Shown here: positions 19,478 through 28,273 of the stretch, one piece after another
Position numbering within the stretch: the stretch's first letter is position 1
Layout of the letters: the number at the start of each line of letters is the position of its first letter
Assembly: GCA_017857255.1 (NCBI GenBank)
Contig: JAFMDL010000015.1
Coordinates: forward strand, 1 to 37,647
Source of the DNA: Puniceicoccaceae bacterium
GTDB taxonomy: Bacteria > Verrucomicrobiota > Verrucomicrobiia > Opitutales > Coraliomargaritaceae
DNA: 37,647 nt
Reading direction: 5' to 3'
Position numbers and translations under genes: made by a program
The notes under the pieces: generated by a model
What the model saw: only the letters and a program-made list of their open reading frames with translations
Told to the model about the DNA's origin: nothing
Database searches by the model: none

Positions 19478-20209
19478 ATGAACAAATCACTTAGCTTTCT
19501 CGCCATTCTACTATATTCATCTTTATGTTTTTCGGGCTGTAGCTCGACACCGTCGGATACCAGCTCAGCGGCTGCAGTCGTCGACGCTACCGCTACCGCG
19601 ATCACCCAGGCCCCCACGGAACCGATCGTAGCGGTAGAAACGTCTACCGCAACTGTAACGGTGGCAGCACCTGAGCCAGTTCCGGTTGAACCGGCACGCG
19701 TTAAAGATGTGCGGATCATTATGCATACCTCTGAGGGTGCAATTGAGGCGACTTTGTTAGCGACTAAGACACCACTGACTGTTGCCAATTTTTTGAACCT
19801 AGCGCAGCGGGGTTATTACGATGGCTTGAGTTTTCACCGCGTGATTCCAAATTTCATGATCCAAGGCGGCGACCCGACAGGGACTGGTCGCGGCGGGCCT
19901 GGTTATCGATTTGAGGATGAGATTCATCCGGCGCTGCGTCATACACGCGGTGGCTTGTTTTCAATGGCGAATGCTGGTCCCGGAACCAACGGTAGCCAGT
20001 TTTTTATCACGCATACTGCGACGCCATGGCTCGACGGTAAACACAGCGTATTTGGTAAGGTGACTCAGGGGCAAACTGTGGTCGATACCATTCAGCAGGG
20101 TGCAACGATTGAGAGTATTGAAATTCTTGATTCGACCGATGCATTGTTTACCCAGCAGGCGCACCGTATTTCTAAGTGGAATGCTGTCTTAATGGCCAAA
20201 GGTTTGTAG
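19478..20209 (+). CDS. lipoprotein cyclophilin-type peptidyl-prolyl isomerase
   Basis: A 243-aa cyclophilin with an export signal ending in a lipobox-like FSGC (lipidated C21), followed by a Thr/Ala/Val-rich linker of about 60 residues that would let the domain reach into the periplasm. The cyclophilin core is complete: [25 protein letters not shown], the active-site [17 protein letters not shown] segment and [13 protein letters not shown]. The start at 19478 (MNKSLSF) gives the best signal; TTG at 19463 and ATG at 19472 are alternatives. It follows the tandem FKBP gene but is separated from it by a terminator, so it is probably transcribed on its own. Confidence 0.93.
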   Translation: MNKSLSFLAILLYSSLCFSGCSSTPSDTSSAAAVVDATATAITQAPTEPIVAVETSTATVTVAAPEPVPVEPARVKDVRIIMHTSEGAIEATLLATKTPLTVANFLNLAQRGYYDGLSFHRVIPNFMIQGGDPTGTGRGGPGYRFEDEIHPALRHTRGGLFSMANAGPGTNGSQFFITHTATPWLDGKHSVFGKVTQGQTVVDTIQQGATIESIEILDSTDALFTQQAHRISKWNAVLMAKGL

Positions 20210-20280
20210 TGTTGTTATCATTGCAACGACTATTGGGGTTCGAGCCCAGTCGATATACATTAATCTAACATATTAAAGCG

Positions 20281-20862
20281 ATGGAATTGAGTGTACTGTA
20301 TGGGAAAGTCATTAAATTGATTGACCAGGCCAATGCTGCAGATCCCGTTACGATTGAGTACACGGGGCAGCAGTATCCCAAAGAAGTGTTGTATGCACAG
20401 CGCCATCTAGCATGGGTTTTACAATTACACCCAGAGGCTTCTGAATGTCTGCGCATTGCGGCAAAGACGCAGCATATTTGTCGCTGGGAAATTCCGCGTG
20501 CGGAGTATCCCATGAACCGTGCTGGTTATTTCAAATGGCGTGAAGGCTTGAAGCGTTTCCACGCTGAGCGTGCCGGAGTATTGATGGCGGAGGCTGGTTA
20601 TGGCACCGATCATATCAAGCGTGTGCAGTCATTGAATTTAAAGCAGCAACTTAAGAGTGATGCGGAGTGTCAGGTATTAGAAGATGCGCTGTGCCTGACG
20701 TTCCTCGAGTTGGGGTTCGACGATTTGATTGCCAAATATGATGCCGATAAAGTTCTCAGTATTGTACAAAAAACCGCAGTAAAAATGAGTGATGCTGGAA
20801 AGAGCATGATCAATCGTATTAAGTTTTCAGCGCAAGGTCAGGCGATACTTGCTCAACTATAA
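20281..20862 (+). CDS. DUF4202 domain protein
   Basis: A 193-aa protein matching the DUF4202 family. The characteristic segments are RHLAWVLQLHPEASECLRIAAKTQHICRWEIPR, then YPMNRAGYFKWR, and a C-terminal LEDALCLTFLELGFDDL. The histidines and the QHICRWEIPR block look like an HD-domain-like metal site, but the family has no established function that I know of. No signal peptide or membrane helix is present. It lies 71 bp after the cyclophilin gene on the same strand and could be co-transcribed. Confidence 0.88.
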   Translation: MELSVLYGKVIKLIDQANAADPVTIEYTGQQYPKEVLYAQRHLAWVLQLHPEASECLRIAAKTQHICRWEIPRAEYPMNRAGYFKWREGLKRFHAERAGVLMAEAGYGTDHIKRVQSLNLKQQLKSDAECQVLEDALCLTFLELGFDDLIAKYDADKVLSIVQKTAVKMSDAGKSMINRIKFSAQGQAILAQL

Positions 20863-20946
20863 TGCAACTTAATTGCAGCAGTCCGCGACTCCAATGATAG
20901 TGCTGATAGTTCGTTTTGCGGTGGGTGTAGCATTGTTTTACTCTTA

Positions 20947-21018
20947 GCAGACTCACCGGGATTTGAACCCCGACTGAAGGAATCGGAAACCGTAGAGCTA
21001 CCATTACACCATGAGCCT
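20947..21018 (-). tRNA. tRNA-like gene, probably tRNA-Arg(CCG), with damaged stems
   Basis: The minus strand from 21018 folds as a cloverleaf with all landmark bases: T8, A14, G18G19, A21, T33, TTC at 54-56, A58 and C61. The acceptor stem is AGGCTCA with TGAGTCT (one G-T pair), G73, and no encoded CCA. With the loop TTCCGAT (20982-20988) the anticodon is CCG. Four mismatches are unusual: T11-T24 in the D stem, C28-T42 and T31-T39 in the anticodon stem, and G50-G64 in the T stem. It may be a decaying or strongly diverged tRNA; the identity is therefore provisional. Confidence 0.6.
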
Positions 21019-21022
21019 ACGG

Positions 21023-21056
21023 GCCAAAAAGAAAGAGCGCAGCTTGAAAGCTGCGC
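21023..21056 (-). terminator. rho-independent terminator of the AP2-protein gene
   Basis: On the minus strand, stem GGGCGCAGCT.. pairs as GCGCAGCT (21037-21044) with AGCTGCGC (21049-21056), loop of 4 nt, followed on that strand by CTTTCTTTTT. It lies between the AP2 gene and the tRNA-like gene. Confidence 0.75.
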
Positions 21057-21104
21057 CCTTTGCGTTAAGTCGTCTAGAAAATGATATTTCTAACTGTAGA
21101 AGTA

Positions 21105-21596
21105 CTATGCTGCTCGTGCCTTCTTCTGCTTGCTGAGCTTTTTATAGAAGTTAGGGCCGTGAATATCACGCATCATCTTGCGGCGGTGTTCAACTGCCAT
21201 TTTAAAGGCTTTCTTCTCGCCATATTTTTTGATCGAGAAAGAAGTGCATTTTTGCACACCTGGCTCTGGGCGCCAGCTGACCGAGTAGCATTCGTGCTTA
21301 GTGCCGTTCGGCCCAATCTTGGTCGTTCTAGATACGCCTAGTTCGCCGGTTGTGTTGCGCGAGTCGGAAACAACGATCCGGCGCTGACGTGGCTTTTTAG
21401 GAATAGCTTCAAGCTCATCGTTGAGTTCATCGCGGTAAGCTTTCGCGAGTTTTTGTGCCTTGCCCTTGCCGCCGCTTTTGCGGTCACTGAAGAGTTTGGA
21501 GTATGTTTTGCCGTTGCGATAGCCGCGGACAAACCAGCCGTGCGTAGAACCGGAGTCGATTCGGCTGATTCCTTTATTCACTTTGGAACGTGCCAT
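21105..21596 (-). CDS. AP2/ERF-like double-domain protein
   Basis: A 163-aa basic protein that appears to hold two AP2-like DNA-binding units. The first spans about residues 10-60: SRIDSGSTHGWFVRGYRNGKTYSKLFSD, then KSGGKGKAQKLAKAYRDEL. The second spans about 80-145: GVSRTTKIGPNG, YSVSWRPEPG, FSIKKYGEKKAFKMAVEHR. Each has the AP2 layout of three beta strands (xxW.xRxxxGK..FS) followed by an amphipathic helix. The C-terminus is very basic (KLSKQKKARAA). The start at 21596 (MARSKVNKG) is clear. AP2 domains in bacteria are usually parts of endonucleases or integrases; here no catalytic domain is attached, so a DNA-binding or regulatory protein is inferred. The gene has its own terminator. Confidence 0.7.
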   Translation of the reverse strand: MARSKVNKGISRIDSGSTHGWFVRGYRNGKTYSKLFSDRKSGGKGKAQKLAKAYRDELNDELEAIPKKPRQRRIVVSDSRNTTGELGVSRTTKIGPNGTKHECYSVSWRPEPGVQKCTSFSIKKYGEKKAFKMAVEHRRKMMRDIHGPNFYKKLSKQKKARAA

Positions 21597-21969
21597 GATG
21601 GTATGTAGGTTGTGGTTATTGGTTTTATGGGAAACGCAGTAGTAAGCGTTTAGAATCTTAAAATGTGTTACGCTAGGTGTAGAAGCTCGCGATAATAAGT
21701 GAAGTAATTGAGTATGTGCATACACGTGATTAATCTGCAAGAGAAACGTTACTAATTTGTATAAATAATTTAAAAAATTCCTTTAGTGGTATTTATTTTT
21801 GATGTCGAATGTAGATTTTATTGATCGAATTTACTGTATTTTAGCGGATTGAAGACGATAATACGTTTTAGTGAGGTGCAATTTTATGAGGTGTTTCACT
21901 TATAAATTAGGTAATAAGTTGGCTGTAATATGATTTGCCTATGGTGAGGCAATGCATAGCTTTCGCGTT
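21597..21969. other. AT-rich divergent region AP2 gene / trpF
   Basis: A 373-bp AT-rich stretch between two divergent starts. I see several short A/T-rich segments (for example ATAAATAATTTAAAAAATTCC around 21761-21781) but no clearly paired promoter boxes, hairpin or reading frame. It must hold both promoters by layout. Confidence 0.45.
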
Positions 21970-22614
21970 ATGAATAAGACTGTTGGGATCAAAATATGTG
22001 GCATGACACGCGCGGATGATGTCGATTTAGCACTCGCGCTGGGGGCTGACTATTTAGGTTTTATTGTCTATGCAGGTTCGCCTCGTGGACTGTCATTGGA
22101 GCATGCTATAGAACTGGCTAGTCGAGTGCCTGAGCAGCGCCGCGTGGTTGTGGATGTAGAATCGAGTGCGGATGATTTACAACGTTACCGTGACGCTGGA
22201 TTTGCTCATTTTCAGGTTCATACGAATTTGCCAATTGATGAAGCAGACTTAGCGAGCCGTGCGGATATCATTTCTCGTGAGCGTTTGTGGCTGGCTCCGC
22301 GGGTGGCGCCTACAAATAGTTTTCCAGTAACTGCGTTGCAGTATGCCAATACGATTGTGCTGGATACTTATTCGGCAGAACGAGTTGGTGGAACCGGTCA
22401 CACTGGAGATTTCGAGCGTTTTTCTAGCCTGCAGGCAGAACATTCTGGGACGCAGTGGATCTTGGCTGGCGGTTTATCGCCGACGAATGTAGTGGCCGCG
22501 ATCGAGCGCTCAAATACAGAGTGCGTTGATATTAATAGTGGTGTGGAGAGCGCACCAGGCATAAAAAACCCGGAAAAACTGCGTGAGCTTTTCCGGGTTT
22601 TACGTGGCGAGTAA
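21970..22614 (+). CDS. trpF: phosphoribosylanthranilate isomerase TrpF
   Basis: TrpF performs the Amadori rearrangement of phosphoribosylanthranilate in tryptophan synthesis. The 214-aa TIM barrel begins MNKTVGIKICGMTRADDVDLALALGADYLGFI, with the catalytic cysteine in KICG (C10), and has the catalytic aspartate in IVLDTYS. The phosphate-binding loops are GGTGHTGDFERF, ILAGGLSPTNV and VDINSGVES. The ATG at 21970 is preferred; one at 21952 adds MHSFRV. No other trp gene is near. The last codons overlap a 13-bp hairpin that probably ends transcription of the opposite-strand gene. Confidence 0.95.
   Translation: MNKTVGIKICGMTRADDVDLALALGADYLGFIVYAGSPRGLSLEHAIELASRVPEQRRVVVDVESSADDLQRYRDAGFAHFQVHTNLPIDEADLASRADIISRERLWLAPRVAPTNSFPVTALQYANTIVLDTYSAERVGGTGHTGDFERFSSLQAEHSGTQWILAGGLSPTNVVAAIERSNTECVDINSGVESAPGIKNPEKLRELFRVLRGE
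22561..22601 (-). terminator. terminator of the 1151-aa gene, lying inside the trpF 3' end
   Basis: A perfect 13-bp stem AAAACCCGGAAAA (22565-22577) with TTTTCCGGGTTTT (22589-22601), loop of 11 nt. On the minus strand it is followed by TTTTTTAT, a proper T-run. It is 28 bp past the minus-strand stop at 22629. On the plus strand it lies before the trpF stop codon, so use in that direction would cut trpF short. Confidence 0.75.
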
Positions 22615-22628
22615 GTGTGTTTAAGCGC

Positions 22629-25600
22629 TTACTGAATCGGCTCGCGCCCGATAGTGCCGACTAATTGTTGTTGATAGTCACTAGCGCTGACTCGCTCGAG
22701 TTCGGCCTTGGCGGCGGTGAGGCGAGATTCAACTTGTAGGCGTTGGGCAACGCCTGTGTGCGATGACTTTGTCATGAAGTGATTGAGATATTCGACGTGA
22801 GCAGTCCATGTTTTGATGTGTTGTGTTTGCTGGCTTTCAAGACGTTTTTGATACCAGTCGCTTTTCAGCATCGATTCACGAGTAAAGAGGCTGCGCACTT
22901 CTTCAGATTCGAGACCTTTACCCTCGTATTCACCGTAGGCCATGATATGCAATAGGGCTTTCAATGGCGGGCAGGCTAGATCGATCGAACCATCCTTGAA
23001 GTAGTTCTCTGCAGCTAATTTGTGTGCGGCTTGGGTGGTTTCAATACCTACGATAAATGTCTCAACATCTTGTAGCTCTGGTTTGAGCATTTCTTCGTTA
23101 AGCACTGTTTCAGGATTATTGAAGACGCGACCGAAGAAGATACGCACAAATTTTGCAGTTATGCGGTAGCCAAGTAAGCTAGCTTTCACTATTTTACCAT
23201 TGTGTTCAAAGTCTTCGACTTTTTCGAGGTAGCCGTGATTAAGCATCCATTGTGGATCGGTCTCCTTGGGGCGCATACGGCACCAGATCTCTGGTACGAG
23301 TAGGCTGACGTCGTGATCGACACGGTAGTTTGGACCAACGTAGCCAGCTGCCGTGATAAAGGCGGGTTGCTCAGTTGCTAAATAAGACACGAGCGCATTG
23401 TTCATGTCGTAGATCGGTAACAAAGCGTTGAATGGACCCTTGGTGAGCGCCCCTTCAGAGCCAGCACCAGTGGTCGAAGGCGACTTACCTGTGATCGATG
23501 CAATATATTCCATAAAGAGCTCAGGGAGCTCCATATGATGGATCGGGCTAAACATACACAGTGGTGAGACACCAGCGTCTGGCTCGGCTGGATTGTTGCG
23601 ACGCCCAGGCAGCACGGAAGTGACGGGGCGGAGCAGTGGTGATTGCGAATCTTGGCGGCGGTAGAGACGTGAGCTCAGGTCTGCCAAGTAAAGGCCACGC
23701 CGATCTTTGATATCCGGGCGGACTTGCAGATAGCGCGGGTTTTTAGTGGGCTTGCCGTCAACAATGCGAGGGTATGCAGGAGTCGAGTAGTAATCGCTAT
23801 GTGGGCGCTCGACGAAATTGGTGACCATGTCTTGCATCGGCTGTGTGTATTGGCCAAAGCGGATAGTGTTTTCGATTTCGTTTTTACCATGTTCTGCATC
23901 GAGTGGTTCGTAGTTGCTAAGGAAACTTCCGTCAGAACTGAGGTCTGCTTCAGCTTGTTTGTCGTAGCCACGGATGATCGCATCGTCAGGGCGTTGGAAG
24001 AAGCGGTATTCGCAATTATGTACGAATTTGGAAGAGGGTGCAGTCCACTCAGGTGGGAGGCTCTTGATGGCACTGGAGGGTGCTACGACTGACGCGGTAA
24101 TATCGTCTTCGAGCGAGATTTTAGTGGCTGGCATAAAGTCCTTACGCAGGCCGAAGGTGCGCCACGAACCATCTTCAGTGTAGCCGATACGCAGGTATTG
24201 TGTGAGCATCGGATTGCCTCGGTAGCGCAGGATATTGCCGTGCTCACCGTTGATTAGATCCACGCTAAAACGCTTACGCCAGTCATCGCCCCAGTCTTCC
24301 TTATAGAATCGTTTAATGATGAGGACGAGTTCTTTGACTTGTTGCGGAATGTCCCGGACCCATTGATTATATGTATCGCTGAAATCGGCAGAGGGGGTGA
24401 GTAGCTTGACCACAGAACCGAGCGAGCGTGCTTTGCTAAGGATCGAGCGAGAGTTGTCATGGTGTGCCGACTTATCTGCGAAGCGCTGTCCAAAGTCTTT
24501 GCCGATAATTACTTCAGCTAGGTCGAAGTCTTTGACGAAGTTGCTCACAAACACTGGGCCAGTAATGATTGCGTCGGTGATGGGTTTCGAGATCTCGGAT
24601 TTACCACCACCAGAAACAGTGCACGGCTTGTGGCACACACGGCTTTCTGCAGTGTGCCCAACCAGGCGCCAGCGACGGCCTTCTGCTGGTTGTATCATTT
24701 GTACCTTGTAGCCAGATGGGAGCACATAAGTGATGTTTGGTAGGAGTTTGATCGCTTGCTCGGTGCCGTCCTTGGTCCAGCTAATTTTCTGAATATTCAA
24801 CTCGAAGCGCGCATCCTCCGGAACGTATTTGATCGTGCTGTAGTTTTTATCGACAGCATATCCTTCAGACTTGAGGTCGATACGGTCGCTGTAACGCGCT
24901 ACGACGCCTTCGAAGGTGTGGTCGACATTCTTGAAGACGTTGCTTAGCTCGAAATCTTCACCCAGATCGTAGCCAGTAAATGCCAGTGTGCCACCCGCGT
25001 GCTCTTCTTCGGCAAGTCCGATGAGATTGGCTGAGAAACCAATTTGGGTTTTCACTTCTTTTTTGCAGTAGCCGAAGTAGTTATCAGCGATGGCCGTGAC
25101 GACACGGCCAGATGCATCGCGACAGGTAATCTTAAAAGCGCCACCGTCGTTGTAAATTTCATCGTCTTTCTCCCAGCACATTCCGTCACGCTTTTGGCGG
25201 TCAGTGGCGTCTTTGATGTTAGGTAAGCCGAGTTCCTTTTTGGTAGTGCCCATGAGGTGCGGTGCCAGAATGACGCATCCGCTGGTCCCTGTCCAATGAG
25301 CAGGATCGAGGCCTGCATCGTTTTCAGATACAAATGGATCGCCACCATTGCCGAAAATAGATTCCACAAAGTCGAGATTGCTCACCATATTACCAGGAGC
25401 GAAGAAACGCACTTCCATCGTCTGTTGTTTAGTAAAGCCGTCGACCTCGGGCACAACGACTGGACGGAGCAGGAGAGAGACCCATGATTTTGCCGGCGCT
25501 TCCTCGTTCGCCAAGAACGGTAACGTTGTGAGTGCGTCTGGCGCTGTCGTGAGTGCTTTCCTAAGTAAACGAGCAGCGGCGAGTTTAGGCACCGCTTTTT

Positions 25601-26084
25601 TGTCATTAGGGATGGGTAGGCCACCTTCTGCAACGTGGAAGACTCCCTTGGTAGTACGACGGTCACTTTTTGGGTTGTGTAATACCCCCTGCTCGATGCG
25701 GTAGGAATCAATAATATCCGAGGAGAAGTGATCCCCTTTTGCGGGTAGAGAGAGCGTCCGTGCGACACCATGGCGATCCAGGATCAAGGTGTCATTGGGT
25801 AGATGTGGCATCTCCGACAAGTCCAAGTCGGAGAAATAATCTGCAATAAAGCTTTGCAGCCTTTGGTCACAAGGCGGGAGATAGTCAGCCAACAGGCGCG
25901 ATTTCTCTTGATAACTTTCTAACAGTGATTTGCTCAGCCCAAAAAACTCAGAGTCAGCGAGGTCACCAAAAACAGGCTGGCCTATGGATGTCAGCTTTAA
26001 GTTTACATACTCGAGTAACGACTGATGGTCATATGTGGAGTCTGCGGTGTCTGGATCTAGGCCTAGTTGTGTTTTGAAGTCCAT
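22629..26084 (-). CDS. large conserved protein, candidate PPi-type PEP carboxykinase
   Basis: An 1151-aa cytoplasmic protein without signal peptide, membrane helix or P-loop. Highly ordered motifs suggest an enzyme: WTGTSGCVILAPHLMGTTKK (about 262-281), RQKRDGMCWEKDDEIYNDGG (about 297-316), and SPSTTGAGSEGALTKGPFNA (about 868-887), followed by AAGYVGPNYRVDHDVSLLVPEIW and ACPPLKALLHIMAYGEYEG. From memory, its size and these segments fit the PPi-dependent phosphoenolpyruvate carboxykinases of about 1,100-1,150 aa, which interconvert PEP + CO2 + Pi and oxaloacetate + PPi. I cannot verify this by alignment; otherwise it is a conserved protein of unknown function. A terminator follows in the trpF end, and the upstream leader holds the palindrome CTAATTAATTAG (26104-26115). 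Confidence 0.5.
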   Translation of the reverse strand: MDFKTQLGLDPDTADSTYDHQSLLEYVNLKLTSIGQPVFGDLADSEFFGLSKSLLESYQEKSRLLADYLPPCDQRLQSFIADYFSDLDLSEMPHLPNDTLILDRHGVARTLSLPAKGDHFSSDIIDSYRIEQGVLHNPKSDRRTTKGVFHVAEGGLPIPNDKKAVPKLAAARLLRKALTTAPDALTTLPFLANEEAPAKSWVSLLLRPVVVPEVDGFTKQQTMEVRFFAPGNMVSNLDFVESIFGNGGDPFVSENDAGLDPAHWTGTSGCVILAPHLMGTTKKELGLPNIKDATDRQKRDGMCWEKDDEIYNDGGAFKITCRDASGRVVTAIADNYFGYCKKEVKTQIGFSANLIGLAEEEHAGGTLAFTGYDLGEDFELSNVFKNVDHTFEGVVARYSDRIDLKSEGYAVDKNYSTIKYVPEDARFELNIQKISWTKDGTEQAIKLLPNITYVLPSGYKVQMIQPAEGRRWRLVGHTAESRVCHKPCTVSGGGKSEISKPITDAIITGPVFVSNFVKDFDLAEVIIGKDFGQRFADKSAHHDNSRSILSKARSLGSVVKLLTPSADFSDTYNQWVRDIPQQVKELVLIIKRFYKEDWGDDWRKRFSVDLINGEHGNILRYRGNPMLTQYLRIGYTEDGSWRTFGLRKDFMPATKISLEDDITASVVAPSSAIKSLPPEWTAPSSKFVHNCEYRFFQRPDDAIIRGYDKQAEADLSSDGSFLSNYEPLDAEHGKNEIENTIRFGQYTQPMQDMVTNFVERPHSDYYSTPAYPRIVDGKPTKNPRYLQVRPDIKDRRGLYLADLSSRLYRRQDSQSPLLRPVTSVLPGRRNNPAEPDAGVSPLCMFSPIHHMELPELFMEYIASITGKSPSTTGAGSEGALTKGPFNALLPIYDMNNALVSYLATEQPAFITAAGYVGPNYRVDHDVSLLVPEIWCRMRPKETDPQWMLNHGYLEKVEDFEHNGKIVKASLLGYRITAKFVRIFFGRVFNNPETVLNEEMLKPELQDVETFIVGIETTQAAHKLAAENYFKDGSIDLACPPLKALLHIMAYGEYEGKGLESEEVRSLFTRESMLKSDWYQKRLESQQTQHIKTWTAHVEYLNHFMTKSSHTGVAQRLQVESRLTAAKAELERVSASDYQQQLVGTIGREPIQ

Positions 26085-26702
26085 TCTGAATTATTTTTGA
26101 TTTCTAATTAATTAGAGTCCTCTTATGAGATGAGTGTTCGAGGTCTCTTTGCTCTGATTAATAACGCTTTAACCAATATGAAACTGGAGTCACTTTCACT
26201 AAGTTCAAGATTATGTAATTAATGATAAGAACACCTAATTTTGGGTCAATATAATATTAGATCGAAATGGGCGAGTAGGTTTCTCGAATGAAGCCGTGGC
26301 TAGAAGTTTAAAAAATGGCCATCGCCAGAGTCATAAAAACAGCAGCAAAACCCGCCAACTGAAGCTCATTGAAGATTTATTTATGCTGAGCCACTGAAAG
26401 GCAACGCTGAGTCGATGAACCGGGCTGCTGGGTGGATACGATGCGGAACGCTTAAGTCATTATTTATAACCTATAAAAAACTAAATTAAGATGAGTGAAC
26501 TAAGCGTCTGGAATGCCTACAATCGTTTTTTAGGTCAGGTCATTGCCTTTCGATTGGGGAGGGCGAGGCGCAATGTGAAGCTACCGTATATGTCATGCCG
26601 CGGACCAGCAAAGCTAACTCTGCGTATGGGCGGCGAGCATGCGCAATCGCTTCGTAGTCACACGCAGCTTGCTTGGTGAAGCTATCGACAATGAAAAAGT
26701 TA
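26085..26702. other. 618-bp gene-poor stretch
   Basis: This region holds the leader and promoter of the 1151-aa gene on its left side (A/T-rich, with a 12-bp palindrome at 26104-26115). The rest shows no convincing gene. A plus-strand frame of 62 codons at 26491-26679 has an A-rich leader (AAACTAAATTAAG) but an arginine-rich composition without recognisable motif. The segment 26320-26470 could be a relic of a lost gene, but nothing proves it. Confidence 0.4.
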
Positions 26703-26745
26703 GAGCCTTACGCCATGTAGATCTACACTTAGTGGCGTAAGGCTC
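26690..26745 (-). terminator. terminator of the deoR-rhaB-mqo unit
   Basis: A perfect 13-bp stem GAGCCTTACGCCA (26703-26715) with TGGCGTAAGGCTC (26733-26745). The 17-nt spacer contains the palindrome GTAGATCTAC (26717-26726), so a second stem can stack inside. On the minus strand the hairpin is followed by TAACTTTTTC. It is 13 bp past the mqo stop. Confidence 0.75.
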
Positions 26746-26758
26746 GGGTCGATTGCAG

Positions 26759-28261
26759 TCAAATAATTTGAAGGGCTTCGAATGCCTCTTTCGCGAGTGT
26801 AGCTTGGAGCTCGGCTTGCTCTGGTTGAGTAAGATCTTGGTCGTAGCTTGGAATCATCGCTTTCATTCGCTGATGGCCTGCATCGGTACTAAGTGTATCC
26901 GCAAAGCATTTTTTGATGACCTCAAGAATGATATTGGTAGAGACAGATGCACCAGGCGAAGCGCCCAATAGAGCTGATATAGTGTGGTCGGAACTTGTTA
27001 GGACTTCAGTGCCAAAGTGAACGATACCCGCATCGCCGTCTTCTTTTTTGATCGCTTGTACGCGAATGCCAGCGTCGATGAGCTGCCAATCTTCAGTTTT
27101 TGCATCAGGGTAAAAGTTGCGCAGTTCGCCGAGGCGGGTTTCCATACTTTGTGTACCTTGCTGCACAAGATAGCGAACCAGCGGAATATTGTGCAGCCCA
27201 ACTTTGATGAGCGAACCGATATTATCGATGCCAATGGAGCCTGGCAGATCGAGAAAGCTACCTTTTCTATGGAGAAACTTTGTGGTCCATGCTGCGTATG
27301 GGCCAAACAAGAGTGCTTTCTTTCCATCGATGATACGGGTATCAAGGTGAGGAACTGCCATCGTTGGCGCTGCGCCTGGGGACATGCCATAGACCTTGGC
27401 AGTGTGTTGATCTACCAATTCAGGTTTTTCAGAAATCAGCCATTGGCCGCCAATCGGGAACCCACCGAAGCCTTTCGCCTCGGGAATACCGGATTTTTGC
27501 AACAGTGGCAGGCTGCCACCTCCAGCGCCAATAAATACAAATTTGGCACTGGTGGTAAAGCTGCGCTGAGTCGCGAGGTCTCTCACACTGACCTCCCAAT
27601 TGCCATTACTTTTATTTAGGTCGGTTACGCGGTGTTGGGTGGCATAGCCACAGCCATCTTGCTTGCCTAACCATTCGATGAGTTGTGTGGAAAGTGCACC
27701 GAAGTTGACGTCAGTGCCATTTGGCATACGTGTCATCGCGACTGGTTCTGCGGGGTCGCGGCCTTCGAGGATGAGGGGTGCCCATTCACGGATGGTATCG
27801 TAGTCCTCAGTGTATTCCATCTGTTTGAAGAAATGATGTCGGCTCATTTGTTGATGGCGTGAGCGCAGGAAATCAACTTGTTCTTGGCCATACACAAAGC
27901 TGAGGTGTGGCACTGGATTCACAAAATCTTTTACCGAGTCGACCATACCAGTGCGTGCCGCATAGCCCCAAAACTGTAGGGAATGCTCGAACTGATGGAA
28001 TATTTCAATCGCTTTACTGACGTCGACTTCACCATCGGGTCCGTAGTCTGGAGTATAACTTAGTTCGCACAGACCTGCATGACCCGTACCAGCATTGTGC
28101 CAGCCGTTGGATGCTTCTTCCGCCAGTGCATCTGTCATCTCATACAGTTGGATGCGCAGGCTTGGGTCTAATCCTTTGAGGACAGCGCCTAAGGTGGCAG
28201 ACATAATTCCGCTGCCAATTAAAATAACATCAGGGTTTACGATATGTTTTTCGCTTTTCAT
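26759..28261 (-). CDS. mqo: malate:quinone oxidoreductase
   Basis: MQO is a membrane-associated FAD enzyme that oxidises malate to oxaloacetate and passes electrons to quinone. The 500-aa product begins with the FAD-binding segment PDVILIGSGIMSATLGAVLK and has the family blocks ASNGWHNAGTGHAGLCELSYTP, VNPVPHLSFVYG, FVFIGAGGGSLPLLQKSGIPE, FGGFPIGGQW and LLGASPGASVS. Length matches the family. It is the third gene of a minus-strand unit, 12 bp after rhaB, with an A-rich leader and no clear Shine-Dalgarno sequence. Its presence in a deoxysugar operon, opposite a BMC-linked malate dehydrogenase, is unusual. Confidence 0.96.
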   Translation of the reverse strand: MKSEKHIVNPDVILIGSGIMSATLGAVLKGLDPSLRIQLYEMTDALAEEASNGWHNAGTGHAGLCELSYTPDYGPDGEVDVSKAIEIFHQFEHSLQFWGYAARTGMVDSVKDFVNPVPHLSFVYGQEQVDFLRSRHQQMSRHHFFKQMEYTEDYDTIREWAPLILEGRDPAEPVAMTRMPNGTDVNFGALSTQLIEWLGKQDGCGYATQHRVTDLNKSNGNWEVSVRDLATQRSFTTSAKFVFIGAGGGSLPLLQKSGIPEAKGFGGFPIGGQWLISEKPELVDQHTAKVYGMSPGAAPTMAVPHLDTRIIDGKKALLFGPYAAWTTKFLHRKGSFLDLPGSIGIDNIGSLIKVGLHNIPLVRYLVQQGTQSMETRLGELRNFYPDAKTEDWQLIDAGIRVQAIKKEDGDAGIVHFGTEVLTSSDHTISALLGASPGASVSTNIILEVIKKCFADTLSTDAGHQRMKAMIPSYDQDLTQPEQAELQATLAKEAFEALQII

Positions 28262-28273
28262 TTTAAGCAGTTT

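Noticed and set aside
26491..26679. A 62-codon plus-strand frame with an A-rich leader
   Set aside because: Arginine-rich composition, no recognisable motif, ends just before an opposite-strand terminator; not convincing as a gene.
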